NCBI GenBank assembly: GCA_900315695.1
Contig: ONAE01000066.1
Coordinates: 1 to 38,395, forward strand
DNA from: an uncultured Prevotella sp.
GTDB taxonomy: Bacteria; Bacteroidota; Bacteroidia; Bacteroidales; Bacteroidaceae
Direction of reading: 5' to 3'
DNA: 38,395 nt
Part shown: positions 16,704 through 25,167 of the stretch, one piece after another
Layout of the letters: the number at the start of each line of letters is the position of its first letter
How positions within the stretch are numbered: the stretch's first letter is position 1
Translations under genes and position numbers: made by a program
Notes under the pieces: generated by a model
The model's database searches: none
Told to the model about the DNA's origin: nothing
The model's input: only the letters and a program-made list of their open reading frames with translations

Positions 16704-18269
16704 TTAGAATGGCAGCGGACCATTGCTGTCTGGTGGTGGTATAGGCGACCCGCTACTAAACGGATCGTAACCATCTGGCATCTCAGGTGGTGTATTGTTA
16801 TTACCATTCACCTTTGATCCTAAAATCTCTCCACCACCCATCGGAGCACGATTTCCCAAGTTCTTGTCTTCTGGATTCTCAAAACGGGTATATTCACCTC
16901 GGAAGGTCAACAGCACATCGCCAGTGGCACCTTTACGGTGCTTGGCAATGATGATCTGTGCCATACCGTGCAGATCTCTGCCGTTATCATCCTGATAGAT
17001 GTGATAGTACTCAGGACGGTGCACGAAGATCACCATATCCGCATCCTGCTCAATGGCTCCCGACTCACGCAGGTCTGACAGTTGCGGACGCTTGCCTTCC
17101 AGTCCCTCACGACTCTCTACACCACGGTTCAACTGACTCAGGGCGAGAATAGGGATATCCAACTCCTTAGCCAAACCCTTCAGCGAACGAGAGATTGTTG
17201 ACACTTCTTCCTGACGCGAGGAGAACCTCATGCCGTTGGCATTCATCAGCTGCAGATAGTCGATCATAATCAGCTTCACACCATGCTCCCTCACCAGTCG
17301 GCGGGCTTTGGTCCTCAGTTCAAACACAGAGAGACCTGGCGTGTCATCGACATACAGGGGTGCACCCAACAGGTTGTTGATACGTTTATCCAGACGCTCC
17401 CACTCGTCACGCTGCAACTGTCCGTTCAGGATTTTCGAGCCCTGAATCTCACAGGCATTGGAGATCAGACGGTTCACCAACTGCACGTTCGACATTTCAA
17501 GTGAGAAGAAAGCCATCGGCACCCTCAGGTCGGCAGCAATGTTCTTTGCCATCGAGAGCGCAAACGAGGTCTTACCCATCGCAGGACGTCCGGCTATGAT
17601 CACAAGGTCGGAGGCCTGCCAGCCACTGGTGATATCATCCAGCTTATAATAACCAGTGGAGACCCCCGTCAGTCCGTCAGTATTCTTGGCGGCATTCTGG
17701 ATGGTCTTCACAGCCTGGGCAATCACAGGGTCGATGGCCGTATAGTCCTTCTTCATATTGCGCTGCGACAGTTCGAAGAGCGAGCCCTCAGCCTCCTGCA
17801 TCAGATCCTCTACATCGATGGTCTCGTCGAAAGCTTTTGTCTCTACCACACTCGCAAACTGGATGAGCTGACGAGCCAGGCTCTTCTGTGCCACGATATT
17901 GGCATGATACTCGATGTTGGCTGATGATGCCACTCTGGCACTCAGCTCCGTCACATAGCCAGGACCACCCACTTCCTCCAGATGTCCGTTCTTGGCCAGC
18001 TGCTCTGTCACCGTCAGGATATCCACGGGGCGCTCTGCCATACTCAGTTCCATGATGGCCTGATACACCATCTGGTTTCTGGGCTCATAGAAACTTTCTG
18101 GACGCAGTGTCTCACACACCACGGCATAGGCATCCTTATCAATCATCAGCGCACCCAGCACAGCCTTCTCTACTTCCAGCGCCTGCGGCTGCAGATGGCC
18201 GTAGGTGTTATTCACGGGCTGTGGCTTTCTTGCACGTCTTCTGTTTGTATTATTCTCTTGTTCAGCCAT
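16704..18269 (-). CDS. dnaB: Replicative DNA helicase DnaB
   Basis: A 521-residue protein. The N-terminal domain begins at about residue 25 (HLQPQALEVEKAVLGALMID). The RecA-like motor follows with Walker A IIAGRPAMGKTSFALSMA, FFSLEMS, LIMIDYLQLM (Walker B) and SQLNRGVESR; DxRESGxIEQDAD is represented by DLRESGAIEQDADMVIF. It is the hexameric helicase of the replication fork. The tail is a Pro/Gly/Asn-rich linker ending in SNGPLPF, similar in style to the tip of the SSB-like protein at 9946. No intein is present. It follows the TRIC-like gene by 8 nt in the rarA operon. Confidence 0.96.
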   Translation of the reverse strand: MAEQENNTNRRRARKPQPVNNTYGHLQPQALEVEKAVLGALMIDKDAYAVVCETLRPESFYEPRNQMVYQAIMELSMAERPVDILTVTEQLAKNGHLEEVGGPGYVTELSARVASSANIEYHANIVAQKSLARQLIQFASVVETKAFDETIDVEDLMQEAEGSLFELSQRNMKKDYTAIDPVIAQAVKTIQNAAKNTDGLTGVSTGYYKLDDITSGWQASDLVIIAGRPAMGKTSFALSMAKNIAADLRVPMAFFSLEMSNVQLVNRLISNACEIQGSKILNGQLQRDEWERLDKRINNLLGAPLYVDDTPGLSVFELRTKARRLVREHGVKLIMIDYLQLMNANGMRFSSRQEEVSTISRSLKGLAKELDIPILALSQLNRGVESREGLEGKRPQLSDLRESGAIEQDADMVIFVHRPEYYHIYQDDNGRDLHGMAQIIIAKHRKGATGDVLLTFRGEYTRFENPEDKNLGNRAPMGGGEILGSKVNGNNNTPPEMPDGYDPFSSGSPIPPPDSNGPLPF

Positions 18270-18277
18270 TTATATGA

Positions 18278-18901
18278 TTATTGTTCTTTGATTTCTTTCA
18301 ATATCGGAAGTGAGATGTGATATCTCACAGCCAGGAATCTCACCAGACAGGTCACCACGAAACTCACGATGGCGCTAAACTCTGTCGATACCCCCAGATC
18401 CATCAGCACCCAATAAGCCAACCCGCCCAGCACACAGGCCATCGCATAGATCTCTTTGTGGAAGATCACAGGCTCGTTGTTCAAAAGCACATCACGGATC
18501 ACGCCACCAGCCGAACCTGTGATACAGCCCATGATGATTGCCACCCAGAAGGGTTGTCCGAAAGCGATGCTTTTCTGGATACCTGCTATTGTAAACAATG
18601 CCAGACCCAGAGTGTCAAAAACGAACCACGCATTCTTCAACGGCTCCATCCAACGTCCGAAGAAAGCCACTGTCAGCAGAGCCACGCCAGTACATATCAG
18701 ATAGATGGGAGTGGTCATCCAGAAAGGGGTTGTCCCCAGCATCACATCACGGATGGTACCACCTCCAATAGCCACTGCCACGCCACACACGTAGCCCCCA
18801 AACCAGTCGAACTGCTTAGCAGCCGCATGGCGGATACCTGAAATGGCAAAGGCGAATGTACCTAATAGCTCTATGAGTCTTATTATCAGTTCCTGATCCA
18901 T
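18278..18901 (-). CDS. TRIC/YadS-family (UPF0126) membrane channel
   Basis: A 207-residue protein with about seven hydrophobic helices in two related halves, each carrying a glycine-rich signature: AIGGGTIRDVMLG and SAGGVIRDVLL. This is the UPF0126 layout of bacterial relatives of trimeric intracellular cation channels. Ion selectivity cannot be read from the sequence; some family members have been linked to glycine transport. I use the ATG at 18901; a GTG codon immediately upstream (18904) is the alternative. It begins 6 nt after the rarA stop and ends 8 nt before dnaB. Confidence 0.85.
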   Translation of the reverse strand: MDQELIIRLIELLGTFAFAISGIRHAAAKQFDWFGGYVCGVAVAIGGGTIRDVMLGTTPFWMTTPIYLICTGVALLTVAFFGRWMEPLKNAWFVFDTLGLALFTIAGIQKSIAFGQPFWVAIIMGCITGSAGGVIRDVLLNNEPVIFHKEIYAMACVLGGLAYWVLMDLGVSTEFSAIVSFVVTCLVRFLAVRYHISLPILKEIKEQ

Positions 18902-18907
18902 CACGTT

Positions 18908-20182
18908 TTACTCTTCATACCTTTTTCCCCAGTAGTTCACCATACGCTGATACAGCTTCTCCTCCGTGGGGTTATGTTGCCCATGCCAGAAGCGTTCATT
19001 CACCAGCGCATCTGGTAGATACTGTTGCTCTGTGAAGTGCCCTGGGAAATCATGCGGATACTTATAGCCGTCATGATAGCCCAACTCCTTCATCAGTTGT
19101 GTGGGCGCATTCCTGATAGGCAGCGGCACGGGCTGGTTACCCGTTTCCCTGACCTTCGCCAAGGCGGCATCCACCCCCAGATAAGCACTGTTGCTCTTCG
19201 GCGAGGTGGCCAGATACACAGTAGCCTCTGCCAGGGGAATCCTGCCTTCAGGCCAACCGATCTTCATCACGGCATCGAAAGCTGCATTCGCCAACAACAG
19301 AGCGTTGGGGTTTGCCAGTCCGATATCCTCAGAAGCACTGATTATCAGGCGTCGCGCAATAAACTGTGGATCCTCCCCTCCTTCTATCATTCTGGCCAGC
19401 CAGTAGAGGGCAGCATCAGGATCTGAGCCCCTGATACTCTTGATAAAGGCAGAGATGATGTCGTAATGCATCTCCCCGTCCTTATCATAGGCTAAGGGAT
19501 TCTGCTGCAGACGGTTCTCCACCATCTCGTCTGTAATAACCACCTCTCCCTCAGGTGCAGCTTCCACTACGAGTTCCAGGATGTTCAGCAACTTCCTGGC
19601 GTCACCACCACTATAGCGCAGCATGGCACTTGTCTCCTTCAGTTCTATCTTCCTCTCTTTCAGGATGCTATCCTGATGGATGGCCCTGTCGAGCAGCTTC
19701 AGCAGATCGTCTTTCTCCAACGACTTCAACACATAGAGCTGACAACGCGAGAGCAACGGACGGATCACCTCAAACGACGGATTTTCCGTGGTGGCGCCGA
19801 TCAGTGTCACGATGCCCTTCTCCACTGCCCCCAACAGGGAATCCTGCTGTGACTTAGAGAAACGGTGAATCTCGTCTATAAATAAAATAGGTGAAGCCTC
19901 ATTGAAGAAACGCCCTTTCTGAGCCTTCTCAATCACATCCCTCACATCCTTCACACCACTCGTCACAGCCGATAGTGTATAAAAGGGTGTTTCCAGCCTG
20001 TGGGCGATGATCTGCGCCAGTGTGGTCTTACCCACCCCCGGGGGGCCCCAGAGGATAAACGACGAAATCCGTCCTGCTTCGATCATCTTTCGCAGGACGG
20101 CCCCCTCGCCTACCAGATGCTCCTGTCCGATATAATCATCGAGTGAGCGAGGTCTGAGTCTTTCAGCCAGTGGTTGAGCCAT
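18908..20182 (-). CDS. rarA: Replication-associated recombination protein A (clamp-loader-like AAA+ ATPase)
   Basis: A 424-residue protein. The start PLAERLRPRSLDDYIGQEHL is the RarA/MgsA/WRNIP1 signature. Walker A is [13 protein letters not shown], Walker B is PILFIDEIHRFSKSQQD, and sensor 1 is LIGATTENPSFE. The C-terminal tetramerisation domain contains ARRLIISASEDIGLANPNAL. RarA acts at stalled forks with SSB and RecA. It heads a three-gene operon ending in dnaB, a sensible functional link. The promoter lies just upstream with only about 5 nt of leader. Confidence 0.95.
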   Translation of the reverse strand: MAQPLAERLRPRSLDDYIGQEHLVGEGAVLRKMIEAGRISSFILWGPPGVGKTTLAQIIAHRLETPFYTLSAVTSGVKDVRDVIEKAQKGRFFNEASPILFIDEIHRFSKSQQDSLLGAVEKGIVTLIGATTENPSFEVIRPLLSRCQLYVLKSLEKDDLLKLLDRAIHQDSILKERKIELKETSAMLRYSGGDARKLLNILELVVEAAPEGEVVITDEMVENRLQQNPLAYDKDGEMHYDIISAFIKSIRGSDPDAALYWLARMIEGGEDPQFIARRLIISASEDIGLANPNALLLANAAFDAVMKIGWPEGRIPLAEATVYLATSPKSNSAYLGVDAALAKVRETGNQPVPLPIRNAPTQLMKELGYHDGYKYPHDFPGHFTEQQYLPDALVNERFWHGQHNPTEEKLYQRMVNYWGKRYEE

Positions 20183-20192
20183 AATTTGGTTG

Positions 20193-20224
20193 CAAAATTA
20201 CGAATAAGTCGGCTAAAAACCAAA
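20193..20224 (-). promoter_or_regulatory. Promoter of the rarA-dnaB operon
   Basis: On the minus strand TTTG (20224-20221), a 20-nt spacer and TAATTTTG (20200-20193) match the Bacteroidota consensus at every defined position. The ATG (20182) lies 11 nt after the -7 element, so the mRNA is nearly leaderless. Confidence 0.75.
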
Positions 20225-20260
20225 TTTATTTCGATTATTAAAAAAAATATTGCCCAAAAA

Positions 20261-20292
20261 CTTGCTAATAAAAAATAAAGTGGTTACATTTG
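20261..20292 (+). promoter_or_regulatory. Promoter of the acidic-protein gene
   Basis: CTTG (20261-20264), a 20-nt spacer and TACATTTG (20285-20292) match the Bacteroidota promoter. It is divergent from the rarA promoter, with 36 bp between the two -33 elements. Because the -7 element covers 20285-20292, an in-frame TTG at 20290 cannot be the start codon. Confidence 0.7.
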
Positions 20293-20310
20293 CAGAAAAT
20301 TTGTAATATT

Positions 20311-21096
20311 ATGGCAAGAACGAAACAACAACTCTGGGACATTCAGGAAAACGATGTGTTCCGCATGTGGGAGGCCGCCACGAAAGACGCAGAAGTAAAA
20401 GAAAACATCCAGCACTATCTTGATATCTTCAAGAGTGCCTTCCTGATCGAAGAGATCAAGGAAGAATCGCCTGCCGTCAAGAAGAGCTACGAGAAGCGTG
20501 GCTATAAGGTGATGGACATCAGGTTTGAAGAGAACCTGAAGTTCACCTGGGCCATCAAGAAACGTCCTATCCTCCGTGTCACAGACCTCTCTTATGAGAA
20601 TATCCGCCACATCACAGCAGCTAAGTTGCTGGAGGTCATCGACCGTAACTTCGGAGGCGGCTGGGATTCCCTGTCTCAGTCCATCCAGGATATCATCCTC
20701 AGTGGGTTCGACATCTCCACTACCACCCTTCCCAAGGATCGCCTCCACAAGAAGGGCGGCATGTACGACAAGAAGGTGGAAGACGGCTTCGAAGTGCTCG
20801 AAGTGTCCAAAGGTGGCTGGGTAGAGGCCATCTTCGCCAAGCTCAAGCCCGAGGAGGAAAAGATCAAGATGAAGTTCAAGGAGAAGGAAGACGGTGATGA
20901 AGAAGAGAATCCCGATGACAATGATGACGACTTCGAGGTAGAAGACAACTACAGCTCTCACGACGAGGAAGACGAGGAAGTACAGGATCCCAACGACGAT
21001 GAGCTCACCGAGGACAACTACTCCACGATGATGGATCTTGGTTCTGAAGACCCCGACGACGAGGCGGCTAATATGCTCGACTACGTAGAGGAATAA
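20311..21096 (+). CDS. Conserved-looking protein of unknown function with acidic tail
   Basis: A 261-residue protein that I do not recognise. It begins MARTKQQLWDIQENDVFRMW, with no signal peptide or membrane segment. The first 185 residues look like a compact alpha/beta domain with many charged residues (YENIRHITAAKLLEVIDRN, GGWDSLSQSIQDIILSG). The last 75 are extremely acidic and repetitive (DGDEEENPDDNDDDFEVED; DEEDEEVQDPNDDEL). The start is the ATG at 20311, just downstream of a clear promoter. The acidic tail could mimic DNA or bind a basic partner; this is inference. It lies 39 nt ahead of hppA and may be co-transcribed with it. Confidence 0.75.
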   Translation: MARTKQQLWDIQENDVFRMWEAATKDAEVKENIQHYLDIFKSAFLIEEIKEESPAVKKSYEKRGYKVMDIRFEENLKFTWAIKKRPILRVTDLSYENIRHITAAKLLEVIDRNFGGGWDSLSQSIQDIILSGFDISTTTLPKDRLHKKGGMYDKKVEDGFEVLEVSKGGWVEAIFAKLKPEEEKIKMKFKEKEDGDEEENPDDNDDDFEVEDNYSSHDEEDEEVQDPNDDELTEDNYSTMMDLGSEDPDDEAANMLDYVEE

Positions 21097-21135
21097 CCAA
21101 TTATCTCATTAACAATAACTTTAAAACCCTTTTGA

Positions 21136-23325
21136 ATGATGAACATCCCCGCAGTATTTTGGCTTGTGCCCGTAGCATCGCTCGTGGCACTGGGCATGGC
21201 GTGGTTCTTCTTCTGCCAGATGATGGCAGCCGATGAAGGCACGCCCCGTATGAAAGAGATTGCGCTCTATGTACGCAAAGGCGCTATGGCCTACCTGAAA
21301 CAGCAGTATAAGGTGGTCTGCATCGTCTTTGTGGTGCTTTGTGCCCTCTTTGCCTTCATGGCCTATGGCCTGAACGTGCAGAACCCCTGGGTGCCTTTTG
21401 CCTTCCTCACTGGTGGTTTCTTCTCTGGTCTGGCAGGCTTCTTCGGCATGAAGACCGCCACCTATGCCTCCGCCCGTACGGCCAATGCTGCGCGTGAGAG
21501 CCTGAACGCTGGTTTGAAGATTGCCTTCCGCTCTGGTGCCGTCATGGGACTCACTGTGGTAGGTCTTGGATTGCTCGACATCGCCATCTGGTTTGTCGTG
21601 CTCAACCACTTCGATCAGGATGGTCTCATCTCTATCACCACCACCATGCTGACCTTCGGTATGGGTGCTTCTACTCAGGCGCTCTTTGCCCGTGTGGGTG
21701 GTGGTATCTACACAAAGGCTGCCGACGTAGGTGCCGATATCGTGGGAAAAGTTGAGGCCGACATTCCTGAGGATGATCCCCGTAACCCCGCTACTATTGC
21801 CGATAATGTAGGTGATAACGTAGGCGACGTGGCTGGTATGGGAGCCGACCTCTATGAGAGCTATTGCGGTTCTGTATTGTCAACAGCCGCCCTTGGCGCT
21901 GCCGCCTTTGGCGTGGCAGGTCTCGACATCCAGCTCAAGGCAGTTATCGCCCCGATGCTCATTGCTGCCGTTGGCGTATTCCTCTCACTGCTGGGAATCT
22001 TCCTGGTACGTACCAAGGAAGGTGCCACGATGAAGGATCTGCTCCATTCTCTCTCCGTAGGTACGAATGTCAGCGCCATCCTCATCGCCATTGCGTCCTT
22101 CGCCATCCTCTATCTCTTAGGTATCGAGAACTGGCTCGGACTCTCCTTCTCTGTCATTTCTGGTCTGGCTGCTGGTGTCATCATCGGACAGGCCACCGAG
22201 TACTATACCTCTCATTCTTACAAACCCACCCAAAAGATCTCTGAGGCTGGTCAGACTGGTGCTGCCACTGTGATTATCAAGGGTATCGGCACAGGTATGA
22301 TCTCTACCTGCATCCCCGTTATCACCATCGGTATTGCCATCATGCTCAGTTACCTCTGTGCCAATGGCTTCGACCTCACCTTGTCTTCTGAGTCACTCTC
22401 TCATGGTCTCTATGGCATCGGTATCGCAGCTGTAGGTATGCTCTCCACGCTGGGTATCACCCTCGCCACCGACGCTTACGGACCTATCGCCGACAATGCC
22501 GGTGGTAACGCAGAGATGTGTGCATTGGGCGAAGAAGTACGCCACCGTACGGATGCCCTCGACGCACTTGGTAACACCACAGCTGCCACTGGTAAGGGCT
22601 TCGCCATCGGCTCTGCTGCCCTCACGGCTCTCGCCCTGCTCGCCTCTTATATCGAGGAGATCAAGATCGCGATGACACGTGCAGGTCAGACGCTGACTGA
22701 TGTGGCAGGCAATGTGATTGCCGCTTCTGATGCCACTATCCCCGACTTCATGAACTACTTCCAGATCAACCTCATGAACCCACGCGTCATCGTTGGTGCC
22801 TTCATCGGTGCGATGGCAGCCTTCCTGTTCTGTGGTATGACCATGGAGGCCGTAGGCCGTGCAGCCGAGAAGATGGTACAGGAGGTGCGCCGTCAGTTCC
22901 GCGAAATCGCTGGTATCCTTGAGGGATCAGGCACTCCCGACTATGGTCGTTGTGTGGAGATCTCCACCCGTGCAGCCCAGCACGAGATGGTTGTGCCCTC
23001 CATCCTCGCCATCTTGATTCCTATCCTCGTGGGTATCATCCTCGGCGTAGCAGGTGTCATGGGTCTGCTCGTAGGCGGTCTGGCTGGTGGTTTCACCCTT
23101 GCCGTCTTCATGGCCAATGCCGGTGGCGCTTGGGATAATGCCAAGAAGAATATCGAGGAGGGCAACTTCGGTGGTAAGGGTTCGTTTGCCCACAAGGCCT
23201 GCATCGTAGGCGACACCGTAGGTGATCCGTTCAAGGACACCTCTGGTCCCTCACTTAATATTCTGATCAAGCTCATGTCGATGGTCAGCATCGTCATGGC
23301 AGGACTCACCGTAGCATTCTCATAA
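21136..23325 (+). CDS. hppA: Membrane-bound K+-dependent pyrophosphatase (ion-pumping)
   Basis: A 729-residue protein with about 16 membrane helices. It couples hydrolysis of pyrophosphate to export of Na+ and/or H+. The substrate motif DVGADIVGKVEADIPEDD is at residues 197-214, with a second acidic cluster NVGDNVGDVAGMGADLYES at 224-242. The sequence GNTTAATGKG has Ala at position 483, where K+-independent enzymes have Lys, so it is predicted to need K+. K+-dependent members in Bacteroides pump Na+ and H+ together; which ion is moved here is not decided by this reading. Two adjacent ATGs (21136, 21139) could start it. The stop touches the next ATG with no gap. Confidence 0.95.
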   Translation: MMNIPAVFWLVPVASLVALGMAWFFFCQMMAADEGTPRMKEIALYVRKGAMAYLKQQYKVVCIVFVVLCALFAFMAYGLNVQNPWVPFAFLTGGFFSGLAGFFGMKTATYASARTANAARESLNAGLKIAFRSGAVMGLTVVGLGLLDIAIWFVVLNHFDQDGLISITTTMLTFGMGASTQALFARVGGGIYTKAADVGADIVGKVEADIPEDDPRNPATIADNVGDNVGDVAGMGADLYESYCGSVLSTAALGAAAFGVAGLDIQLKAVIAPMLIAAVGVFLSLLGIFLVRTKEGATMKDLLHSLSVGTNVSAILIAIASFAILYLLGIENWLGLSFSVISGLAAGVIIGQATEYYTSHSYKPTQKISEAGQTGAATVIIKGIGTGMISTCIPVITIGIAIMLSYLCANGFDLTLSSESLSHGLYGIGIAAVGMLSTLGITLATDAYGPIADNAGGNAEMCALGEEVRHRTDALDALGNTTAATGKGFAIGSAALTALALLASYIEEIKIAMTRAGQTLTDVAGNVIAASDATIPDFMNYFQINLMNPRVIVGAFIGAMAAFLFCGMTMEAVGRAAEKMVQEVRRQFREIAGILEGSGTPDYGRCVEISTRAAQHEMVVPSILAILIPILVGIILGVAGVMGLLVGGLAGGFTLAVFMANAGGAWDNAKKNIEEGNFGGKGSFAHKACIVGDTVGDPFKDTSGPSLNILIKLMSMVSIVMAGLTVAFS

Positions 23326-23985
23326 ATGATTCGAAATTGTGTTCTAATGATAGTCTGGCTTTGCAGCGCGTTATGCCTGCAGGGCCAGACGCTTTCTAAG
23401 GGATTCTCAGCCGAGACCGTCCCCGACAGCATCTGGCAGTTCATGCAGGGCCGCAGCTATCATCCCAACCCTCATGTCCAGCGTGCCGACCTCCGCTACC
23501 TGCGTGTGCTCCATTATGACTACGACGGACGTACCCATCAAGGCGAGCTCGTCTGCAACAAACTCATTGCCTCCAAGCTCCTCACGATCTTCCATGAACT
23601 CTACAAGGCCCGCTATCCCATTCAGCAGATCACGCTGGCCGACAACTACGATGGCGACGACGAGCGTCAAATGCGTGCCAACAACACTAGCTGCTTCAAC
23701 TATCGTATCGTGTCAGACACCAAACACCTGTCTAAGCATGCCTACGGCTTAGCCATCGATGTCAATCCCCTTTATAACCCCTACGTCCGTTATAGTAAGA
23801 AAGACGGTCACCGCATCGTAGAGCCTGCCACTGGCGTGCCTTATGCCGATCGTAAGAAGGATTTCCGTTATAAGATCACCATCGACGACCTCTGTTACAA
23901 GCTCTTCATTAAGCACGGCTTCACCTGGGGCGGCGCCTGGCGTTCTATGAAAGACTACCAGCATTTCGAATACCACTTAAAGTAG
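23326..23985 (+). CDS. M15-family zinc peptidase (VanY/D-Ala-D-Ala carboxypeptidase-like)
   Basis: A 219-residue protein with a signal peptide (NCVLMIVWLCSALCLQGQ). The M15 zinc site is intact: SKHAYGLAIDVNP gives His138 and Asp145, and DYQHFEY gives His213, with Asp210 in the catalytic acid position. Such enzymes trim peptidoglycan stem peptides in the periplasm. The ATG follows the hppA stop codon immediately (TAAATG), so it is likely translated from the same mRNA. A link between the pump and cell-wall trimming is not obvious. Downstream hairpins at 24027-24089 end the transcript. Confidence 0.85.
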   Translation: MIRNCVLMIVWLCSALCLQGQTLSKGFSAETVPDSIWQFMQGRSYHPNPHVQRADLRYLRVLHYDYDGRTHQGELVCNKLIASKLLTIFHELYKARYPIQQITLADNYDGDDERQMRANNTSCFNYRIVSDTKHLSKHAYGLAIDVNPLYNPYVRYSKKDGHRIVEPATGVPYADRKKDFRYKITIDDLCYKLFIKHGFTWGGAWRSMKDYQHFEYHLK

Positions 23986-24026
23986 TCCCCTCTTATTTTT
24001 GTACGCCTAACATGTGTGTAAAGAAA

Positions 24027-24052
24027 TGGACCTCGATTCACATCGAAGTCCA
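24027..24052. terminator. Imperfect hairpin after the M15 peptidase
   Basis: TGGACCTCGAT (24027-24037) and ATCGAAGTCCA (24042-24052) form an 11-bp stem with one mismatch and a 4-nt loop. No long T-run follows, so it may add to the terminator 22 nt downstream rather than act alone. Confidence 0.5.
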
Positions 24053-24073
24053 TTCGCAACACAAACACAAAAT

Positions 24074-24096
24074 CGGTTCTTTCGAACCGTTTATTT
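24074..24096. terminator. Terminator between the convergent M15 and galE genes
   Basis: CGGTTC (24074-24079) and GAACCG (24084-24089) with a TTTC loop form a 6-bp stem, followed on the plus strand by TTTATTT. On the minus strand the hairpin follows the galE stop codon and is followed by ATTTTG, so it can serve both genes. Confidence 0.6.
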
Positions 24097-25135
24097 ATTG
24101 GATACCGTCCTTACGGAGTTTCTCCTGCCACTTCCAGGCACTCTTCAGCACCTCTTCCGTAGGCGTCTCAGCCTTCCAGCCGAGCACCTTGTTGGCCTTG
24201 TCAACATTACCCCATACCTGCTCGATATCACCTTCACGACGTGGTGCAAACTCCCAGTTCACCTTTACGCCTGTAGCTTTCTCAAAGCCCTGGACGACCT
24301 CTAAGGTTGAAAGACCCTTACCTGTACCGATGTTGAAGATCTCTATGGCATCCGTATCAGGATTGTCAAGTACTCGTTCCATCGCCTTTACGTGAGCCTT
24401 TGCCAGATCTACTACATAGATGTAGTCGCGGATACAAGTCTTATCAGGGGTGTTATAGTCATGTCCGAATATCTTCAACTGCTTGCGAATACCCATAGCA
24501 GTCTGGGTGACAAACGGAATCAGGTTCATGGGCACGCCATTGGGCAACTCACCGATGAGTGCTGTGGGATGTGCACCAATCGGATTGAAATAACGCAGGA
24601 TGATACTCTTGATAGGTGCACCAGAATGAACATAGTCATGGATAATCTCTTCATTAATCTGTTTGGTGTTACCATAAGGACTCATCGCTTTCTGGACAGG
24701 CGCATTCTCCGTCACAGGCAGATTCTCCTTTGAGGGCTGACCATATACGGTGCAGCTTGATGAGAAGATGATACCCTTCACATCATACTTCGGCATCAAC
24801 TCCAGCAGATTGATCAGACTCACGAGATTGTTACGATAGTAAAGCAAGGGCTTCTCTACACTCTCACCTACAGCTTTACTGGCTGCAAAGTGAATGATGC
24901 CCTCAATCTTCGGATACTTCTTGAAAACACCTTCCAGGGCATCAAAATCACAGCAGTCCACCTTCTCAAACGCAGGGCGGACACCAGTGATCTTCTCAAT
25001 ACCGTCAAGCACATTCTCATTAGAATTTGAAAGGTTATCGATGATCACCACCTCATAACCAGCTTCCTGCAGTTCTACTGTAGTATGGCTTCCGATAAAA
25101 CCAGTACCACCAGTCACCAAAATCGTCTGTTTCAT
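24095..25135 (-). CDS. galE: UDP-glucose 4-epimerase
   Basis: A 346-residue short-chain dehydrogenase-type enzyme interconverting UDP-glucose and UDP-galactose for the Leloir pathway and surface polysaccharides. The NAD-binding motif VTGGTGFIGSHTTVEL is at the N-terminus, the catalytic Tyr and Lys are in SPYGNTKQI with the Ser/Thr in SSSCTVYG, and the substrate region contains RYFNPIGAHPT. It begins 32 nt after tilS with no promoter evident, so it is probably the last gene of the operon that starts at the RNase D-like exonuclease. Confidence 0.95.
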   Translation of the reverse strand: MKQTILVTGGTGFIGSHTTVELQEAGYEVVIIDNLSNSNENVLDGIEKITGVRPAFEKVDCCDFDALEGVFKKYPKIEGIIHFAASKAVGESVEKPLLYYRNNLVSLINLLELMPKYDVKGIIFSSSCTVYGQPSKENLPVTENAPVQKAMSPYGNTKQINEEIIHDYVHSGAPIKSIILRYFNPIGAHPTALIGELPNGVPMNLIPFVTQTAMGIRKQLKIFGHDYNTPDKTCIRDYIYVVDLAKAHVKAMERVLDNPDTDAIEIFNIGTGKGLSTLEVVQGFEKATGVKVNWEFAPRREGDIEQVWGNVDKANKVLGWKAETPTEEVLKSAWKWQEKLRKDGIQ

Positions 25136-25167
25136 ACTTTTTGAATTTTAAATTCTACATTATATAT

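Noticed and set aside
20284..20961. Long minus-strand frame antisense to the acidic protein
   Set aside because: It is hydrophobic only because the other strand is rich in Asp/Glu codons; the divergent promoters support the plus-strand gene.
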